Assembly (NCBI GenBank): GCA_963781805.1
Contig: CAWAHF010000004.1
Location: 310,001-374,000, forward strand
DNA: 64,000 nucleotides
Source: JAFGPL01 sp963781805
Lineage (GTDB): Bacteria; Bacteroidota; Bacteroidia; Bacteroidales; UBA10428
Direction: 5' to 3'
In this document: positions 63,001 to 64,000 of the stretch, piece after piece
Position numbering within the stretch: the stretch's first letter is position 1
Layout of the letters: every line of letters begins with the position of its first letter
The notes under the pieces: model-generated
Databases searched by the model: none
What the model was told of the DNA's origin: nothing
Seen by the model: only the letters and a program-made list of their open reading frames with translations
Position numbers and translations under genes: made by a program

Positions 63001-63328
63001 TATAAGGCAAAGGAGAAACCTCAAACTGGATATAAACCGAATCAATTAAAGAACCCTGATTTGCAGGCCATGCTCCACCCGTAATCTGGGATCGTTGGCC
63101 ATTTTCTGTCCCTGAGTAATCTTTTATCTGTGTGTAACTGCCGGCAGATTCATCTTTCGCTGTAACACTTCCTGATGTGGACGGAGCCCTGTCGGTACCT
63201 CCTGCTCCCGGATCAGAAAGTTCCCATAACACAGAGGCAGGAATAGAGTCTGAACCCTGGCCATTAGCTAAATTCAGATAAACAAATGATGCAAATACGC
63301 TTATTAATACAAGTGCTGATTTTTTCAT
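60089..63328 (-). CDS. CE8 pectin methylesterase, multidomain, with T9SS sorting domain
   Basis: The 1079-residue protein has a signal peptide (LVLISVFASFVYLNLANG). Two beta-sandwich domains (~25-390) each carry LKAELYYSTDSTF / FKAAVYFSVNADF motifs. Two fibronectin-like repeats follow (ERGVVWNTTGSATIDDDKTSDGTGSGTF; GRGICWNTTGSPTTSDSFTENGEGLGSF). The CE8 beta-helix (~600-925) has VVAKDGSGDYTTVQAAFDAVP, RTNGDRQSYYHCVLKGYQDTYY, GAVDYIFGQATVVFDSCEL (catalytic Asp pair with QDT) and YLGRPWQ. Next comes an Ig-like domain, and a T9SS type A sorting domain ends the protein (QLYPNPASSNLIIKGL...KGVYFVKI). It removes methyl esters from homogalacturonan at the cell surface, so that PL1 lyases can act. 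Transcribed alone. Confidence 0.93.
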   Translation of the reverse strand: MKKSALVLISVFASFVYLNLANGQGSDSIPASVLWELSDPGAGGTDRAPSTSGSVTAKDESAGSYTQIKDYSGTENGQRSQITGGAWPANQGSLIDSVYIQFEVSPLPYTNFYLDSVMLEITSISINTLKAELYYSTDSTFNTKTPIEFNTGIAGNYLPRDTYLKIKSAADLTVNDGETLYLRVYFWVEDPTVRTGKYICLRNVNISGYGESLATPSEVKWFDNGVAEPVTSGNILAGEPTYSDSLTLYNTTTDLPLNGTGNTVTAGAIHTISKIWNAEPDTVSYLYFGFSVSPKTGGTFHIDSVSMNLGGWFESNFKAAVYFSVNADFSDATLLIPDSQLPGNALDHWTVPLDTNIISGVTFYLRVYPHNTAAAGWAKLIAVNDIKITGTTTGVTADPPMVTSANLSYLSTTFVTCGGTIPSDGGAPVTERGVVWNTTGSATIDDDKTSDGTGSGTFVSYVSGLTPGTDYYLRAYATNKAGTNYGEERIFTTLATIVVPTVTTTAASAILVKTVESGGNVTDWGGDTVTGRGICWNTTGSPTTSDSFTENGEGLGSFNATAYPLNEALEYHLRAYATNSAGTGYGDEIVFTTQTASPDVMKVVAKDGSGDYTTVQAAFDAVPDLYTGTWTIYIKPGVYQEKLMLAKNKVNVVLRGDHPDSTILVYDDNANTPNGSGGTVGTSGSYSVSIEANDFQAYKITFQNTNQTAQAVALRTNGDRQSYYHCVLKGYQDTYYTYGLGRIYMKDCYIEGAVDYIFGQATVVFDSCELKELRNGGPLTAASTNVNSRFGYVFRNCKIMTDKIGYDGGTISSIYLGRPWQGNPKVVYMYCEEPSTVAPAGWTNMTSSLNPLFAEYNCFGPGYNPAQRSTNINYPGIQLTDEEASSYTIENIFAKTTNPSFGIDWMPDTTICEKLAQTIQFDALPDKRMGDAPFELTGTSTSNLPLTYTSSNTSVATINGNQVTLAASGTTDITASQPGNFLYYAAPNDIVQTLNVGEPSAVISPSDAEIQLYPNPASSNLIIKGLKNSTENIIIFNNQGQIVLEKQVNKDNASIDISSLTKGVYFVKIQEQLYKFIVY

Positions 63329-63479
63329 CTTAGCCTATTTTTTTAGTTTATGTTGATATCATAAAGCAGGTTCAGGATTTTCCTTTGAACACTGAATAAT
63401 GAATAAAATTAGACCAATTTGCTTTGTTCGGATTGGAATATTTGTTTCAAAAATGGTAATAATTGGTGGTACCGGTTTA

Positions 63480-64000
63480 CTAATTTTGCCGGATATAACT
63501 TGATGGAGCCTTTTTAAACCTTTCTTTAAAACGTTTACTAAAATAGCCCGGATCATTAAACCCTGTCATATAGGATACTTCCGAAATATTATATTTACCT
63601 GATTCCAGTAATTTCAATGCCTTTCTAAGCCTGAATTCACTTACAAAATCAATCGGAGACATACCTGTTAATCCTTTAAGCTTCTTGAAAAAGCTAGTCC
63701 TTCCAAGTCCAACAGATTTGGCTATATTTTCAATCTTAAATTCAGAATTGCTGATATTATTTTCAACAATCTGAACAATAGTTTCGAGAAAATCTGAGTC
63801 TCTGTCAGTAATGACTGCTCCTTTTTCTTCTTGTATATCAAGCAATTTCAATCTGTTGATGAATTTTTCGATCAATAATATGCGTTGATCCAGCAAATTT
63901 TGTATCTGTGCCTTTAGAAGCAGGCTGTTGAATGGCTTGGTAATATAAGCGTCGGCGCCATATTTAAGACCTTCTACTTTGCTTTCTACGGATGATTTTG
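63480..64000 (-). CDS. Hybrid two-component system regulator, C-terminal part (receiver end + AraC-type HTH), cut by window end
   Basis: The reading frame is open to the window edge. Residues encoded by 63897-63998 read EGLKYGADAYITKPF, the end of a response-regulator receiver domain with the conserved Lys before PF. An AraC-type DNA-binding domain follows: IENIAKSVGLGRTSFFKKLKGLTGMSPIDFVSEFRLRKALKLLESGKYNISEVSYMTGFNDPGYFSKRFKERFKKAPSSYI. This is the layout of Bacteroidota hybrid two-component regulators, which sense oligosaccharides in the periplasm and switch on PULs. An ATG-less internal start (TTG at 63896) would be wrong. It is divergent to nothing in view and lies 151 bases upstream of the CE8 gene; it is the likely regulator of this pectin locus. 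Confidence 0.88.
   Translation of the reverse strand, partial: KSSVESKVEGLKYGADAYITKPFNSLLLKAQIQNLLDQRILLIEKFINRLKLLDIQEEKGAVITDRDSDFLETIVQIVENNISNSEFKIENIAKSVGLGRTSFFKKLKGLTGMSPIDFVSEFRLRKALKLLESGKYNISEVSYMTGFNDPGYFSKRFKERFKKAPSSYIRQN

Overview
The window is from a Bacteroidota genome, most like the Bacteroidia/Marinilabiliales-type gut or sediment pectin degraders. The signs are low GC, a SusC/SusD pair, type IX secretion (T9SS) C-terminal sorting domains on several secreted enzymes, lipoprotein signals on most glycosidases, TAnnTTTG-type promoters, a hybrid two-component regulator at the right edge, and many dispersed Bacteroidota-style intergenic repeats. No rRNA, tRNA or CRISPR array was found. 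All family names rest on motif and sequence recognition, not on database searches.

Layout. 1-5308: two PL1 pectate lyases (the first cut by the window edge) and a T9SS-exported beta-helix/Ig-repeat protein, closed by a strong terminator. 5733-28749: a long plus-strand run of accessory pectin enzymes: a beta-helix/TIM-barrel fusion, a GH140-type apiosidase, a GH43, a sialidase-fold propeller (GH143 candidate), an (alpha/alpha)6 barrel (GH142 candidate), a GH78 rhamnosidase, a BNR/GH33-like sialidase, a CE19-like esterase, a Tat-exported isomerase-like protein, a GH141-like beta-helix enzyme, a DUF3826-like protein, a GH43/GH130-type propeller, a racemase-like protein and an MFS transporter. 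28919-31749 (minus): a split transketolase and a D-2-hydroxyacid dehydrogenase. 32080-33008: a Zn-ribbon IS256-like transposase, apparently frameshifted. 33395-45435: two GH2 enzymes, a GH106 rhamnosidase, a DapA-family lyase and a sodium/solute symporter. 45639-52444: SusC, SusD and a SusE-position beta-helix lipoprotein, with terminator. 52685-56140: two more PL1 lyases. 56442-59852 (minus): a second split transketolase with an FGGY kinase. 60089-63328 (minus): a large T9SS pectin methylesterase. 63480-64000 (minus): the C-terminal end of a hybrid two-component regulator.

How it fits together. The combination GH140 + GH141 + GH142/GH143-like + GH78 + GH106 + CE19-like is the signature of rhamnogalacturonan-II breakdown, as known from Bacteroides thetaiotaomicron. 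The PL1 and CE8 enzymes would cut the homogalacturonan backbone outside the cell. SusCD would import fragments, and lipoprotein or periplasmic glycosidases would trim them. MFS and SSS carriers would take monosaccharides and sugar acids inward. The split transketolase plus FGGY kinase matches the gene content of the D-apulose branch of apiose catabolism, and a DapA-type lyase could handle 2-keto-3-deoxy sugar acids such as Kdo or Dha.

The least explained part is the intergenic DNA. Two small GxxExxY (PD-(D/E)XK-type) genes are each enclosed by their own inverted, word-repeating arms. Several gene-less elements of the same design lie nearby. A separate family of 13-nt hairpins with compensatory stem changes sits just upstream of three enzyme start codons.
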